Of a stretch of DNA of 64,000 nt, positions 36,001 to 48,865 are shown piece after piece. Location of the stretch: assembly GCF_009389715.1 (NCBI RefSeq), contig NC_052399.1, positions 21,073,045 through 21,137,044 of the forward strand, written 5' to 3'. Under the pieces are notes generated by a model that saw only the letters and a program-made list of their open reading frames with translations, did no database searches and was not told the origin of the DNA. Made by a program: the position numbers and the translations under genes. The stretch is from Phoenix dactylifera (lineage: Eukaryota > Streptophyta > Magnoliopsida > Arecales > Arecaceae). Numbering within the stretch: the stretch's first letter is position 1; every line of letters begins with the position of its first letter.

Positions 36001-39000
36001 TCAAATGAGTACAAATGCAGCATGTCATCTTACAAAAATTAGTTAGTATGAAGCATACCGCAATCTTATATCCAATTCGAAGCTGCTCATATATACAAAA
36101 TTGGATGGCATCAAATGGTAGATCTCGCAACAGAAAGGAACTGTATCCCTACAAACACAATAAGGAACAATGCCAAGCATCAGATACATAAAATCATCGC
36201 GTGGCCTCAAATGCTGTTATAGTTGTTAAGTATCTATAATGACATGAAATTAGCAACAATATAAGAGGTCACAAACTCAATTAAATAAAAGCATAAGGAC
36301 ATCATAAAATTTAAGTTAGGCTGAACACAATACATACAGCATAAAGACCTCTAAAACCTTCTTTAGCAATGATAAGACGAACAGCATCAGGTGCAGAGGC
36401 AAACTGCCCAGTCTGCATCCTTTGTTTGACTACCTGAAACATGGCAACAGCAAGAGTGAACTTAGAGAAATCTTAGAAACTCTACCAAAAAAATATGTAC
36501 TTACCTCTGTAGGAACACGAATAAGTGAAGAAGCAGCTCCTCCAATGGCACCTGCAGTCTGAGTGGAATTTTTCATCTTAGCGAAACTAACAGAAAAGTA
36601 ACATAATTCCAATAACATCTTAATGCTGGTCAACTAAATCTAAAATAACAATGTCATCTATATCTAGTTTAAGGGATATGTTGCATTTAATTGTCAGCAA
36701 GCCATGAAAAAGCACTGATAAGCCTATTTATTGTGAAAAATGCCTGTCAGCCAGACTCAGGAGTTTAAAGCCCTACCAAGCTTTGAACAACAACCCAGAA
36801 ATATAAGCCACTTTACAAAATTTAATTATTAACAGAGTTGCACCCATGGTTTGCTGTACCGGCCTGAACCAGACGGTACGGAGCGTACCGTACTGTACCG
36901 TACTGGTTCAGTACGGTACCTAGTATGTGTGGCATACCGACACTCGGTACACCAAAAAAATTTCATTTTGTACCGACACAGTACTAGTGTGACACCGATG
37001 CGAGGTCTGGTACCAAGACAGTAAACCTTGGTTGCACCGATGTATAATATGTACTATACATATAACAGATTTTATACTATAAATGGATCAGAATTCAATT
37101 TCTGAATTCAACAGTGCTAACACTGTAAGGACATCTATACTAAATGAACATCTCGCTCACATATGGAAGGAAATTTGGTGGGCTATAGAAGTCTGCAGTA
37201 TCATGGATGACTAAAGTAGACAAGTATTTCCATAGGTATCAAAACTTCCAAACTAACAGATAGTGCTCGTTCTAGGGATGGAAGATCCAGTCCTGAATAT
37301 GGGTACAAACGCAGTCGACAGAGCAGTAATCATCATGTGACATCAAAATAATCTCCCCAAGTAACAAGTCAGAGAGATCATTCGAGAAAGAGATTGCTTC
37401 TATTGAGTTATGCAATTAAGATTCTTTAAAGAAGAAAATGCTAATCAATTGCTCGAGCATCCTTCTTCCCAAATTACAAGAATAGAAGAACAGGCACAAA
37501 TATGAAACAATAATGGAGTTGGCAAACAAACAACTATATAATTATAATAGATACTGATTGAATAAAGATAATGATAAATGAATATGATACTTATGGAGGA
37601 GTTACATGGACTTATTCCGGAGTAGCGAATTACCAGGATTATTAGTTGTGCAAATACTTGCAACTTCTCAAAAGTAACTAGTTCGCAAAATGCTTGGAAC
37701 CTTTGATCAACTTGGGGAACGCATGTAATGAAGGTTGAGAAATAATAACCGGAAAGGTGCTGTGTCAGACATAACGATGGTTTATAGCAAGATCATAATT
37801 ACAGTACTAGGGGTAAGAAACAAGAATGAGTGGTGAAGGTGGGAGTTTTACAGAAGTGGTGGACCAAGGGCTGGTCTTTTTGCCATGTCCTCCTTACACT
37901 TGTCATAGTAGTCCAGGCGGTTCATATTGCAGAATCCCCGTGTCTCATGCTATACATTGCTGCTATTCATGTGGGTGGTGCTGCTAATTCTTGAAGCATT
38001 AACATAATCCAATGCATATAAGAATGTATAAATACAAGTTGAGTAGGCGTGTAATAAGCTACAGAATAATTCAAATCTTGAATGACGGGGAAACTCCTGG
38101 TTTCCCCACAGAGCTGGACATGCCACGTCCAACATGGTCATAGTAGCCATCTTGATCAAGTGTTCTAATACTTTCTTGGGCCGCCCTTTTATCTATCTTT
38201 TATTTTTTATTTATCTTAGAAGTTTTATTGTTTTATTTGTTAAAAAATTATTGGACTCTTCAAGTAGCATATTTAGTTTTATCAAAAAAAGTAGCATATT
38301 TAGTTTTATCAAAAAAAGTAGCATATTTAGTTTTATCAAAAAAAGTAGCATATTTAGGGTGAATTGGCCTTATTTATTGTACTCTAAGGCTAATATTTGC
38401 TATGGTCAAAACCTATGTAACTCTGCTTGTATCTATTTTATTTTCATTGTTATTAGTAAGTACCTAAAACTAGCTTCAAGTCGCTACGCTTGTTCCCATT
38501 ATTTTAAATTTAAAATATCTTTTTATAATTTTCACATAATTTTTATTCACACCCCCCAATGGGTACTTCATATGTTTTTCCAACCTGAGAGTAGTATCTT
38601 GGTCAGAATAGTTTTAAATTAATTTTGATATTTGGGTGTAGATTTGGGTATTGCCAAACACATCCAAAATTTATCCATAAGAACAAAAATTAAGTAGCAT
38701 GCTGCAACAATAACCAAAACATGTTACATTTTTCCTGCATTTTTTATATTTTTAATAATTAATTTATCTTGAAAATATTATAATCTTATAAAAATAGAAA
38801 ATAATTTAGAAAAATAAAAAATAACTATTTTGTAGCTTTGATCCTTACTCTACATCATATAATAATTTCATGCCAAACAAAAAAGATGGCACGATTTACC
38901 CTATTTTTCTTTTTTGGCTAATTTATGGCAAATAAAAGCTCACCATGATAGAGTTTCTTGAGCAACTGGCCACGGTGATCAAAATCCTAGATCGTGCAAC

Positions 39001-42000
39001 GTCCCTTCCTCTCCCCCTCCCTCTCCCTCTCTTTTTCTCCTGTTTCCTTTCTCTTCCTCTCTTTCTCTCTTAGTTTCTACCTGCAGGGGTGATGGCAGTG
39101 ATGGGCATCAAAGCCCACAACACCTCAAACAAGGTAGCGAGACACAGGTGTGGAACCTGGTCCCATTATTCTTTTAAAAAATAAAAACCCATCACGCATG
39201 AGGTTTCTCCCAGCCATTAGGAGACTTAGGGCCCGTTAGAGGAGTTGTTGGCAGTAGAGCTTTTAGAAGTAGAGCTTTTATAAAAAGTTGTTTGCTATTT
39301 GGTAACTACATTTCTAAAATGTTGTGCCACTTTAACATGTGTTTGATAAACAAAGTAACAAAGTACTTTTGGTATGACAAGATGACCATAAAGGACATTG
39401 CAGAGTATTATACAACAGAGCATAATAAAATATAATATGTATTAATACATAATATATGATATAGTATAATATTATTGTAATGTAATATAATATTATAATA
39501 TAGTAATATAATATTGTATACTATAGCATAATAATTTAATATATTATTAAATTATTTAACATAACACATTAATGTATTATGATATAATGTAATATAATAT
39601 TATATTTATAGTATAATACAAAAATAAAGATATATAATATTATTATTATTAGCGTAAATTAATTTTTCATAATATAACAAATTTTCTAGCTAGGTGATAA
39701 AATTGATTAAACAATTATTAAAGGGACATTTTGTGTAATTGTTATATTTTATCACGGATATTTTGGTTAAAAAAATAGCTTTCCGACCGGGTCTAAAAGT
39801 GATTTTCCGGAAAGCTCCAAAATGAAGCTTCTCCCAAAAGGTTGTTTTTAGCTTTCTAGAAAAGCTAAAACAGTTTTCCAAAATTTTTACCAAACACCCT
39901 ATTTCATCTAAAAGTACCTTTGGAGGGCCAGAAAGTACGTTTTGACCCTCCAAAAGCTTCCCCAAATGGGGTCTTAAGCTAGTCCCATATTATTTTCTTT
40001 AAAAAAAAGGAATAGAAGAGATCAGAATATTGAGGGCCTCGCATGGACATGCTTCCTCTATGGATTGAGGGACCCAACCAGTCTTCCCACAAGACAAGTG
40101 GATTGTGTGGTCAGGCCCCCATCCTAGGTAGGACCACCATGGGATGGGTGGGGCGTTGCGTGTGAGGGTTTTGAGGTCCCGTCCTTGTCCCAAATCCCAG
40201 TTTCTTGCAGGAATAGGATGCCCCACCCCCCACCCCCCCCCCACCCCCCACCCCCCAACCCCCCTTCTCCCTCTCTCTCTCCCCCCTACTGATTCTTAAA
40301 ATATTGAAGCTGCAAAATAATGTTGAACACTAACATTTCCAACCCTTTCTTTTGCCGTTATAAATGAATGTAACACTAGAAAGAACTTACATTTATCATT
40401 ATACAATCTACTTCCTTCAATAAATGAGATAAAACCACATTTTCTAGGCCAAACAGACTCTATATACCTTAAAATAATCGTTACACAAGCACTAAGCACC
40501 TAGCTAGCTGCCCAGCCATGACCAACACACCCAAACTATGTTACAATATCCAGAATAATTAGGTTGTGCAGAAACACTGGCCTTGCATATGTGGTGAGCA
40601 GATAGTTTTTGTAAATCTTTAATTCTTTTAGATAAACAGAGATTAATGCATATGATGCTTTCTCTTTACAATTTAATCTTATAAACTAATTCTACCTAAC
40701 AAGAAAATATATTATGCTATAATGACGTCATATACTATCCATTCTGTTGGAACAAGAATTTACATTCATGGACATAATTAGCAATAACTAATAAATGAGA
40801 AAACATTATACAAATGCAAGTTACCTTCCATCAAGCACATAACAGAATATTTCTAAGACAATTGCTGGAAAATTTCATGAAAAACATAAAAAGCCTGAAA
40901 TAAATGAAATTAGTATGCACTTACCAGATGAGCAAAAGCGCTAAGATTTGCAGGAAAAACCTCTAGTAATTTTCGCTTAGTAGGTTCATATATACCCACA
41001 AATACAGCAGATGCTCTGTTCGATAAAAAGGAATATTAATTTGCAAATTGCAGAATTTCAAAGCAATAATAGAATATGAATAATGCCATATCTGAACATA
41101 AGAAAGAATTCTCCTAGCTCTCAATAAAAAATAACAGCAAATGAAGCTATAAGATGGGCAGCAAACATTTGGAAGAACTCAACCAAAAAAGACTAAAGAG
41201 AAGCCACACAAACTAGGGTTTCTTTAATATTATCCAAGAACAATATTTCCACAGAAAAATCAATGACAATGCCTTTATATAAGACAAATAACTCTGTAAG
41301 TATTTCCACATATGCAAAGAGTGATGAGAAGAAGAAATCAAGACAGCTAATAGTGATCCAGCTGCAACATAGAATTTGAAACAAAATGACTGTATACGCA
41401 AAAGCGCAAGAAAGAAAGAGGTTATTAGAAAAAAGGCCCAATGGATAACACTTCTATTTAGATAAATTCATGAAGAAGTAAATCTATAATATCCAGCTTA
41501 GCATGAGAAACCTATAACTTGCGTTTAAGATACTCACGGTAACACCCCAGCAAGATTGCCTGCCAATCCTGAATAAAGACCTTTCCAATGAATTTTGCTT
41601 CCACCATGAGCAGCCTGGGAGGGAAAGAGATTCCCCGTTTAAAAGGACTTTACCATATTGTTTCAACAAAATGTTATCTCAAGTGGAACAACCATAAAAG
41701 CCCAGACTTGATATTATACCAAAAACAAAATTAAATACAACCTTAAGGCAAGCTAATGACCAGCACAGGCATGGAGTTATAACATATGGAAAACAAATGG
41801 AAAGTGAAGCAGAACATAAGGTAGATCAATAGAAATGAACATTATAGTTTACAAGATTTAAAGATCATATGCTGCCGCATAGCTTCTGTCATATTTTCTA
41901 TGTGAGGATATCAAATGGGCAAGCAGAAGCTATCGTGATACAAAGACAAAAGCATGTCAAAGTTTTGCTTGTAGACAGGGCAGTGGTGGTTGATGTGTCA

Positions 42001-45000
42001 GCTGCACATGCAAAAAGAAAATTATTTTTATCTCACATCTAGAACATGACTAGCATCAGGAAATATGGAGTTCACACTTGTATACAGCAAATTCTAAGTA
42101 AATCCAGCAAATCATGGAAGGAGTTGTTCGAAAATGAAACCACCAAATACAACACATCCAGCTTGTCCAGTTATAGTGCATCCTGCATATCAAGATGGAT
42201 CTGGCAATAAACCCAGAAATGCAAAAATTTATTCACTCAAGCAAGAACCAAAATTACAACCAAAAAAATCCTCCTTGCCACAGATAAGGAAAAGCTTGAT
42301 ATTAATTAAACAGTATCTTTTCATTTCTCCATGGGGTTCATCACAATGTTAGCACAATCCTCCTAAATGGGGCTTGGACAATAACATTAGATATTTACAG
42401 GAACTATAGCACTCTTGAAGGATCTAAGCAAGGTTTAATTTTACAACCAGATGAATATTTTGGAAAAACCATTTCAATTCTTGAGGATTTAAAGGAAGAA
42501 GTGATGCCAAAACAGGTATTAGCCAATGTTGAAAATCTGTCCTTCTTAGACAAAAAATCTATGGTTTTGTCTGGAATGCTGTATTTTTGGATGGAACTGT
42601 TTGTCTGAAACAATGGAACGTCAGCATTCACAACCTACCTTTCAGATTACAGAAACTCGTTCAGAAAATAATAACTGAATGGTCGCTACTATAAAGTGTA
42701 AGGTCAAGAATCCATCAAAATTAGTCTTGCATCTATCAGCAGCACAACTTGGCACATGGAGGGCTAATGTATATAAATGCAGTATGCAATCCAATAAGAC
42801 ATTTACCTCTGGCATAGAAATATCTACTGACATTCATGATTTTATCAAACATTACACATTGTAACATCACGTCCAAAACCGTTAAGAGCCATAACATTTC
42901 TGCAGGCAGGCTAAGAACAGTGATATAATAGTAAAAGAAAAAATAATAACAAATGCTTTCTGGATGATTAGCCTGCCTGAAGCCGAGTCTTTATCGTATC
43001 AATTGGATATAAAACTGTTTCGACAACAACACCAGCAGTACCTCCAGCTATAATACCCTCTGAAAAAAACACAAATATCTACTTTAAACAAAAATAAGTG
43101 ATATGTAATGTAAAAGATATTTATGGTGAGATATGGTTCCACCGCAAAAGCATACTATAAGACTAATATACTCATGAGAGGATTGCTCAGATGGTCCTCT
43201 CACCTTTGAAATTAATGATAGGCCATCTAAATTCAAGATTCAGACTGTGTTTCCCACGTCGGACCCTGCCGGGTGCACGATACCATACCACAAAACAACC
43301 CGTACTAATATTGTACTAGAATGGTACTGGTATGGGTACTACAACCCGTAGTGTGAACCTTGATTTAAACCGTTGAACATGATATAGTGTTACAAAAAAA
43401 AAATATCTAGAAACTAAACTTCATATATTTTGATGGTCTATGACCTAATCATCAAGAAAGTATCAAAATGAACATCTTTAATGGCATGATACCATATTTT
43501 ACTATGATCTAATCATCAAAACATAGTGAACCTAAATCTGTCTATGGTTTAAATGGGTAAATTATGAAGGGAGGGAGGATCTGCATTCTACTTTCACCCA
43601 TGCCAAAAAAGGCAGACTGATAACCCGATGCACTGCCAAGGTCAGGGAAGCTCATCAGCAACATTTTTACCATGCTTCCACTAAAGAGAAAAAGTACTCT
43701 TCACGGGATCTCTTGTGGAAAATTCAACTCTTCCAAGGATGAGGACAATTTATGTGCCCTATCTTGTATTTTACCATACTAGTGCAGTTGATATAGTTCA
43801 TTTTCGTACCTGATTTGATGCATAGGTTAGAGACCACCAAAACATATGAAGTTTGGTTTCTACACATTTTTTGTGGTATAGGTCATGCTCAACAATTTGG
43901 ATGGCATATCATTGATTTTGAAGGTGGGAGGAGCATCTCAACCATCCTCTTGTGAGTAAGCATCGATACATTCACACATACATATGTTCTTCTCCCTTAT
44001 CTCATGAATCGACATGCACTTCTAATTGAATAACAAAAGGTTATAGAACCAGAGTGCTTTGTTGCATGTTCTACTTTTCCATGTGTGGATGTGTGAGAAT
44101 AAATATCATTACATCCGTGTGTGAAATTTTTGAAACTTCAATAATGGGTATGCTTTTACAATAAATACACAATATTGTCAACTTTATGTTTTCTTTTCTT
44201 ACTATCTCCATCCCTTGAAGCTCAAGAATACCCACCTATAGATCTATGACTTAATAAAAGTATAATGCATCATTAAATACCAATCATATATTCACTGTAA
44301 TGTACATTTTCTTTTCTTAAGGTAATCTGATTGCAACACCACGATCTCATGATTCCAAACAAAGAAAGACCAACATGTTAACCTAGAAGTTGAACCTTTG
44401 CATCATATTTGCTATTGGATTATTATACAATTTATTTAGAATTTTGAAAAGCAATTTTTAAGCCTGATAATGTTATTTTACTTCAGATCGTGACATGTCT
44501 ATGCAAATCTTTTATTGATGTATATGGTTTGACCTCCTTAAAGCAAGACAGACAGTTCAACAAGCCAATTTCATTGTTTCATTTTAAAACATTGTAGTAC
44601 AAGTCTTGAGCAGTCAGACAGGAATTATTATAAACAAATTTATAAGATGCAGAATTTACCACAGAATACGCGAAGAAAATTCAATGGCTTTTCTCCTCCC
44701 ACGGTAACTGATGAAAAGGGCTTTGGTGTCTCCATTATAGGGTGATGGAACTTACTTGAGGATGCATCTACAAAACCAAAAAATGAAAAATAAATAGCCT
44801 GCTTAGGGGGGAAAATGGTGAGAATAAGCATGATCTTTTTGATAACACATGAATATAATGGCACCAACTTCAGCTACTAAAATTTATTATTTGATCAGGT
44901 TCTGTAACACATACAATGTCTACATGGGTACAAAGACTACATGCATCAAAGACTAGGCATGCATCAATGAATCCCGAGGACTCCTATCTGCAAATTGGAG

Positions 45001-45550
45001 GATATTCGTTATAAAAAATGAAGAGAATATTTGTTAAGGTTCATAGCAGATGATTAATCTGTTGTGTCAAGGGCCAGGAAGAGTTTTAGCATTCCTCAGA
45101 GGAGTACAGAGAAATGTTATGCCTTATTGATGACAAGTAGGTTTCTTTATGAAGAAAATATAAAATAATGGCACAACAGATAACAACGGAAGGACACAAA
45201 AGTATCAAAGAAATCAAGCTTTTATGCTAATATATTACGAGGTATATTAAAGTGTTTAGTTGTGTTGTTTTACGCTTCCACTCTATATACCATCATATCA
45301 GTAAAAAAATTTATCACCAAGAAAGAAAGGGGAAAAACCAGATAAGACAAGAGGTTAATCCAAAATACAAAGCCTCTACCAGTCATGCATCACAATTAAA
45401 ATCATCCCAGAAATGCTACTTATAACACTCCAACCAAAGTATCATTTGTAGATTATATCTTCCTTTATGTGATTACTATGCAAAACAGCAGAAGCTACCT
45501 GATGAAACTGCAGAACTTCTAGTATCGACAGCCAATATTGGAGGGCCCAT
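33063..45550 (-). CDS. SAMC: S-adenosylmethionine carrier (mitochondrial carrier family)
   Basis: Twelve coding exons on the minus strand: 45550-45499, 44767-44660, 43059-42977, 41614-41538, 41015-40925, 36558-36505, 36433-36338, 36148-36059, 34658-34607, 34060-33999, 33917-33837, 33197-33063. Phases all match, giving 326 residues, close to the Arabidopsis SAM carrier. The three signature repeats show PxDxxKxR-type motifs: YPIDTIKTRLQ, VPTEVVKQRMQ and TPLDVMKTRLM, with GG/GA loop motifs such as AGGTAGVVVE and AGAIGGAASS. Other matching stretches are LRDLPFDAIQFCIYEQL and GIGPRVLWIGIGGSIFF. Family knowledge: it exchanges SAM for S-adenosylhomocysteine across the plastid envelope or mitochondrial inner membrane; the Ser-rich N-terminus fits an organellar target. 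The intron after 42977 starts with GC instead of GT. An upstream exon at 46687-46800 is likely non-coding. Confidence 0.92.
35440..35841 (-). other. Unrecognised 133-codon ORF in a carrier intron
   Basis: This open frame lies on the minus strand inside the intron between carrier exons 36148-36059 and 34658-34607. It is rich in Leu/Ser/Lys (for example LSNVGNSTFLGREQDLRIW). I do not recognise a domain. It is longer than most chance ORFs in this AT-rich DNA and is probably a piece of a retroelement, but that is a guess. Confidence 0.25.
36845..37030. mobile_element. Short hAT-like MITE, GGTACC-rich, 8-bp TSD
   Basis: Identical octamers GTTGCACC flank it at 36837-36844 and 37031-37038. The left end CATGGTTTGCTGT and the right end in reverse CAAGGTTTACTGT differ at two of 13 positions. 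The body is made of GTACGG/GTACCG words. It is 186 bp and non-coding, and sits in the large SAM carrier intron. This is the cleanest member of the family in the window. Confidence 0.82.
38263..38357 (+). repeat. 27-bp tandem repeat, about 3.5 copies
   Basis: The unit starts AGTAGCATATTTAGTTTTAT and ends in CAAAAAA. Copies are at 38263-38289, 38290-38316 and 38317-38343, with a partial fourth to 38357. They are nearly identical. The period is a multiple of three, so it produces a repetitive ORF, which I do not regard as a gene. Confidence 0.85.
39229..39973. mobile_element. Tourist-like (PIF/Harbinger) MITE, copy A
   Basis: It is flanked by TTA at 39226-39228 and 39974-39976, the 3-bp duplication typical of PIF/Harbinger elements. 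The ends are GGGCCCGTTAGAGGAG and, in reverse, GACCCCATTTGGGGAAG. The interior is AT-rich with repeated AGCTTTT words near both ends. A related copy ends at 62721. It is 745 bp and non-coding, in the SAM carrier intron. Confidence 0.7.
40010..40290. repeat. GGGATGGGTGGGGCG-type repeat and C-rich tract
   Basis: A GC-rich segment resembles the dispersed repeat near 3640-3860 and shares GGATGGGTGGGG with 59270-59285. It is followed by a C/A tract and CT tract (40220-40287). Boundaries are not clear. Confidence 0.4.
43234..43362. mobile_element. Short hAT-like MITE, diverged
   Basis: The left end CAAGATTCAGACT and the right end in reverse CAAGGTTCACACT match at 11 of 13 positions. The flanking octamers ATCTAAAT (43225-43232) and ATTTAAAC (43363-43370) match at 6 of 8. 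The body carries GTACTGG/ATACC words of the GGTACC-rich family. It lies in a SAM carrier intron. Confidence 0.55.
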
Positions 45551-46686
45551 CAAGTTCCAACTATCTACACCTGGGGTCAACAAAAGATAATTTTCAACTT
45601 GAACCATCATGCATCATCAAACTCTTCATAAAATGTGAGACTTCAGTTTCATTATCAAAGGCGGAAAATCCTATGTACATAAATCAAAAGGAAGATTATA
45701 GTGATTGGTTACAAAGCTAGGAATTGAATAATTTCAGGGAGAAATCCTGCTCTAATAATTGTTAGATAAGGCATATTTTTGTCAAATTTATGACTCTGAA
45801 TTAATGCGCATGAATGTACTGTCATAGATGTCAGCAAGAAAAGAAAGTAAGAGAGAGAGAGAGAAGAAAAGAATAGCATTCCCATCGGTGCTATGTCAAA
45901 AAAAAAAAAAATGTCATACATTATATAGCATGACCATGCAATCCTTAAAGACTGAATACATCCGTCAGAAGCATTATTTATTAAAAACTAACCAGATTAG
46001 CATTTTAAATTAATGCCTACAGATAGAGAATTGGAGATGAAGAAAAACAGCATGATCCACATCTGTCTGAAAACTAAATTTCGATAGAATCCATTGAGAA
46101 TTAATGCCAAAAATTAATTCATAAATTGAAAGACGCTGTTTGAGAGCAATTTGTACTACCAAATATACCCATTATAGGAAAAAGGAAACGAAAGAAAAAA
46201 AATGATGACCCGGAATCTTTCCCCTTTGCAGTCCACCAAAAATGACGTTCTTGGTTCGATCATCACAGAAACTTCACGAAAATCAAATACTAAAGAAAAC
46301 GAAAATAAATGAATTTGTCGCGAAACGCAAGCTCTGTAGATGCAGTCCTAAAACTATGGCCACGAAACTAAATTTCAAAGAAATCCCTTTACTCAGTAAC
46401 GCCTGGAAATTAATCAATAAACTGAAAAAGATACAGCTTATAATCAAATCGTGTCACCAAACATAGACATCAAAGATCAAGAAAGGAAGAAAGAAGAAAG
46501 ACATAAAGAAAATGCGCCCTCGATTCTTCCCCGATTACATGGTGATGGTGTTCTTCGTTATATCGCTCCATAAAGCTCGAAAAAAAAAAAGCAACGATTA
46601 CAGAATTCGAAGAGAAGATAACAAGAATTTTGCCACGACACGTAAAATCTTGCAGATATCGCCGCATAAAAATAACGTAAGTTTAC

Positions 46687-46800
46687 CTTTTTGGAAGACC
46701 GACTTTCTTGGAAGAACGGCCTTCTTGGGAGGACGGAAGGAGGGGGGAGGGACAGAGAGAGCGAGCGAGCGAGCTGTGGATGTGAATCGGTGAGATGGGG
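46687..46800 (-). other. Probable 5' UTR exon of the SAM carrier gene
   Basis: On the minus strand a CT-rich segment ends in AAAAAG/GTAAAC at 46687, a good donor. The first coding exon is preceded by an acceptor-like GGTGTAG at about 45570. A 1.1 kb 5' UTR intron would result. The transcription start is not defined. Confidence 0.4.
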
Positions 46801-46917
46801 TGTTAAGAGGGGATTTCTTGAGGGTTTTGGTTGGCGGCGGCTCAGGTCAGGTCTGACTTCTGACCCAGCGACCGGGCCGAACCCGGCCCGTTCCGTCCCG
46901 GCCAGATTCACCTCTCA

Positions 46918-46965
46918 GGCCCATGCATAAAATCGGACCGGAACCGTCGCTGGTCGGGCAGCCCA
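46918..46965. promoter_or_regulatory. Site II-like motifs between divergent genes
   Basis: GGCCCA at 46918-46923 and AGCCCA at 46960-46965 are reverse forms of TGGGCC and TGGGCT. They lie in the roughly 540-bp interval between the presumed carrier 5' exon and the glucanase ATG, which may act as a shared promoter. No clear TATA box serves the glucanase side. Confidence 0.35.
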
Positions 46966-47342
46966 TTTATAGGACAAGGCGCTGGGCGCCACCCCCCGTG
47001 TGTCAAACGCCAACTGTTTTAAAGGACTTGTTGCAGGAAAAATATAAACATAATAAAAATAAAAATAAAAAAACAAAATCTTTTTCATGTAAAAGAAAAA
47101 GTATTTCTGGAGACGTAGGAAAAGACATGCTAAAATTATCAACTTTCTGTTGAAACAAACGATTTAAGACTAGATTTTTCAAGGAAAACAACTTTCCAAT
47201 TCAGATTTTCCTTGCAGCCAAGCATGTCCCCAACAGAAAACCGTTTCCTCCTACCTTCCTCTCCCGCCATTGTTAAGAGACTCCATCGAACATCATCAAC
47301 AAGGGACCTCTTCTCAAATCTTCCTCCTCCCAGTAGCTCCCA

Positions 47343-48865
47343 ATGGAGCCTCCTCGCCGAAGAACCATGATATGGGTCCTGTGCGCTGCCCTGGTGGCCT
47401 CGGCCGCATCCACGGAAGCCATCGGCGTGAACTGGGGGACCCAGACGTCGCACCCGATGCCCCCAAAGATCGTCGTCCAGATGCTCAAGGACAACGGGAT
47501 CCAGAAGGTCAAGCTGTTCGACGCGGAGTCGTCGGTGATGAGCGCCCTGGCCAACACAGGGATCGAGGTCATGGTTGCCATCCCGAACGATCAGCTCGAG
47601 CAGATGGGCACCTACTCGAACGCAAAAGCCTGGGTTCACGAGAACGTCACAGGTTACCGAGATGTCAATATCAAGTATGATGAATTAAATTATAGTTGGC
47701 CATCTTTGCATCATCTCTTAGCTTCTTTTATATAATAATATTACATAAACATGCATTTCTGGTCAGGTATGTTGCCGTGGGGAACGAACCCTTCCTCAAG
47801 AGCTACAATGGCACGTTCTTGAAAGCCACGTTCCCTGCACTCAAGAACATTCAGAAGGCCCTGGATGAGATGGGAAGCAAGCAGATCAAGGCCACCGTCC
47901 CCATGAATGCCGACATCTACAGCTCCCCGGAGGACAACTCCGTGCCTTCTGCAGGGGACTTCCGCTCCGATATTCGTGATCTCATGGTCGAAATCGCGCG
48001 GTTCCTCAGCTCCAACGGCTCGCCCTTCGTTATCAACATCTACCCCTTCCTCAGCCTCTACGAAAATCCCAACTTTCCGGCGGACTTCGCCTTCTTCGAT
48101 GGCGGCGGCCGGTCGATCAACGATAAGGGCACCAAGTACACCAACGTGTTCGACGCCAACTTCGACACACTCGTGTGGGCCTTGAAGAAGGCTGGCATCT
48201 CCAGCATGAAGATCATAGTCGGCGAAGTCGGCTGGCCGACGGATGGCAGCAAGAATGCGGACGTAGCAGGTGCGAAGAGATTCTACGATGGGTTGATGAA
48301 GAAGATGGCGAGCAATACTGGCACGCCGGTGAGGCCCGGGCCGATGGACGTCTACCTCTTCGCCTTCATCGACGAGGACATGAAGAGCATCCAGCCGGGC
48401 TACTTTGAGCGGCACTGGGGGATCTTCACGTACGACGGGAAGCCCAAGTTCCCGATGGACCTCTCGGGCAAGGGAAATGGTAAGTACTTGGCAGGCGCAT
48501 CCGGGGTGGAATATCTATCGGATGAGTGGTGCGTCTACGATCCGAGTGCGAGGAATCAGGAGGCAGTGCCACGGAGCATGGATTTTGCGTGCTCCAACGG
48601 GGACTGCACGGCATTGATGGGCTCATCGCCGTGCAGCAAGTTGGATCGCAGCGGCAGGGTATCGTATGCCTTCAACATGTATTTCCAGATGAAGGACCAG
48701 GACGTCAGGGCATGCGACTTCCAAGGCTTGGCGAAGATCACCAGCAGGAATGCGTCCCGAGATGGCTGCTTGTTCCCCATACAAATTGTGAATGCCGCTG
48801 GAAGAAGCCCGGCGGAGTTGGGCTTACTGATGCTGCCATGGATTGCTGTATTATTATTTCTATGA
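47343..48865 (+). CDS. GPI-anchored GH17 beta-1,3-glucanase with X8 domain
   Basis: Two exons, 47343-47674 and 47767-48865, with a 92-bp GT-AG intron, give 476 residues. The start ATG precedes a signal peptide (VLCAALVASAASTEA). The GH17 domain begins IGVNWGTQ. The presumed acid/base glutamate is in VAVGNEP and the nucleophile in VGEVGWPTDG. An X8/CBM43 domain follows from WCVYDPSA, with its expected cysteines, and the C-terminus is hydrophobic (LGLLMLPWIAVLLFL), a GPI-anchor signal. Similarity is to the glucan endo-1,3-beta-glucosidase 8 group. These enzymes act on callose in the cell wall, and X8 members can sit at plasmodesmata, which is only an inference here. The coding region is very GC-rich compared with its surroundings, common in monocot genes. 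Confidence 0.93.

Noticed and set aside
38263-38357. CRISPR-like array
   Set aside because: Repeats are directly adjacent without spacers and the DNA is plant nuclear.
38134-38622. 162-codon ORF
   Set aside because: It is AT-rich and its middle is the 27-bp tandem repeat; no domain is visible.
47741-48415. Long minus-strand ORF of 224 codons
   Set aside because: It is antisense to the glucanase exon; GC-rich coding DNA often leaves open antisense frames, and it has no recognisable domain.
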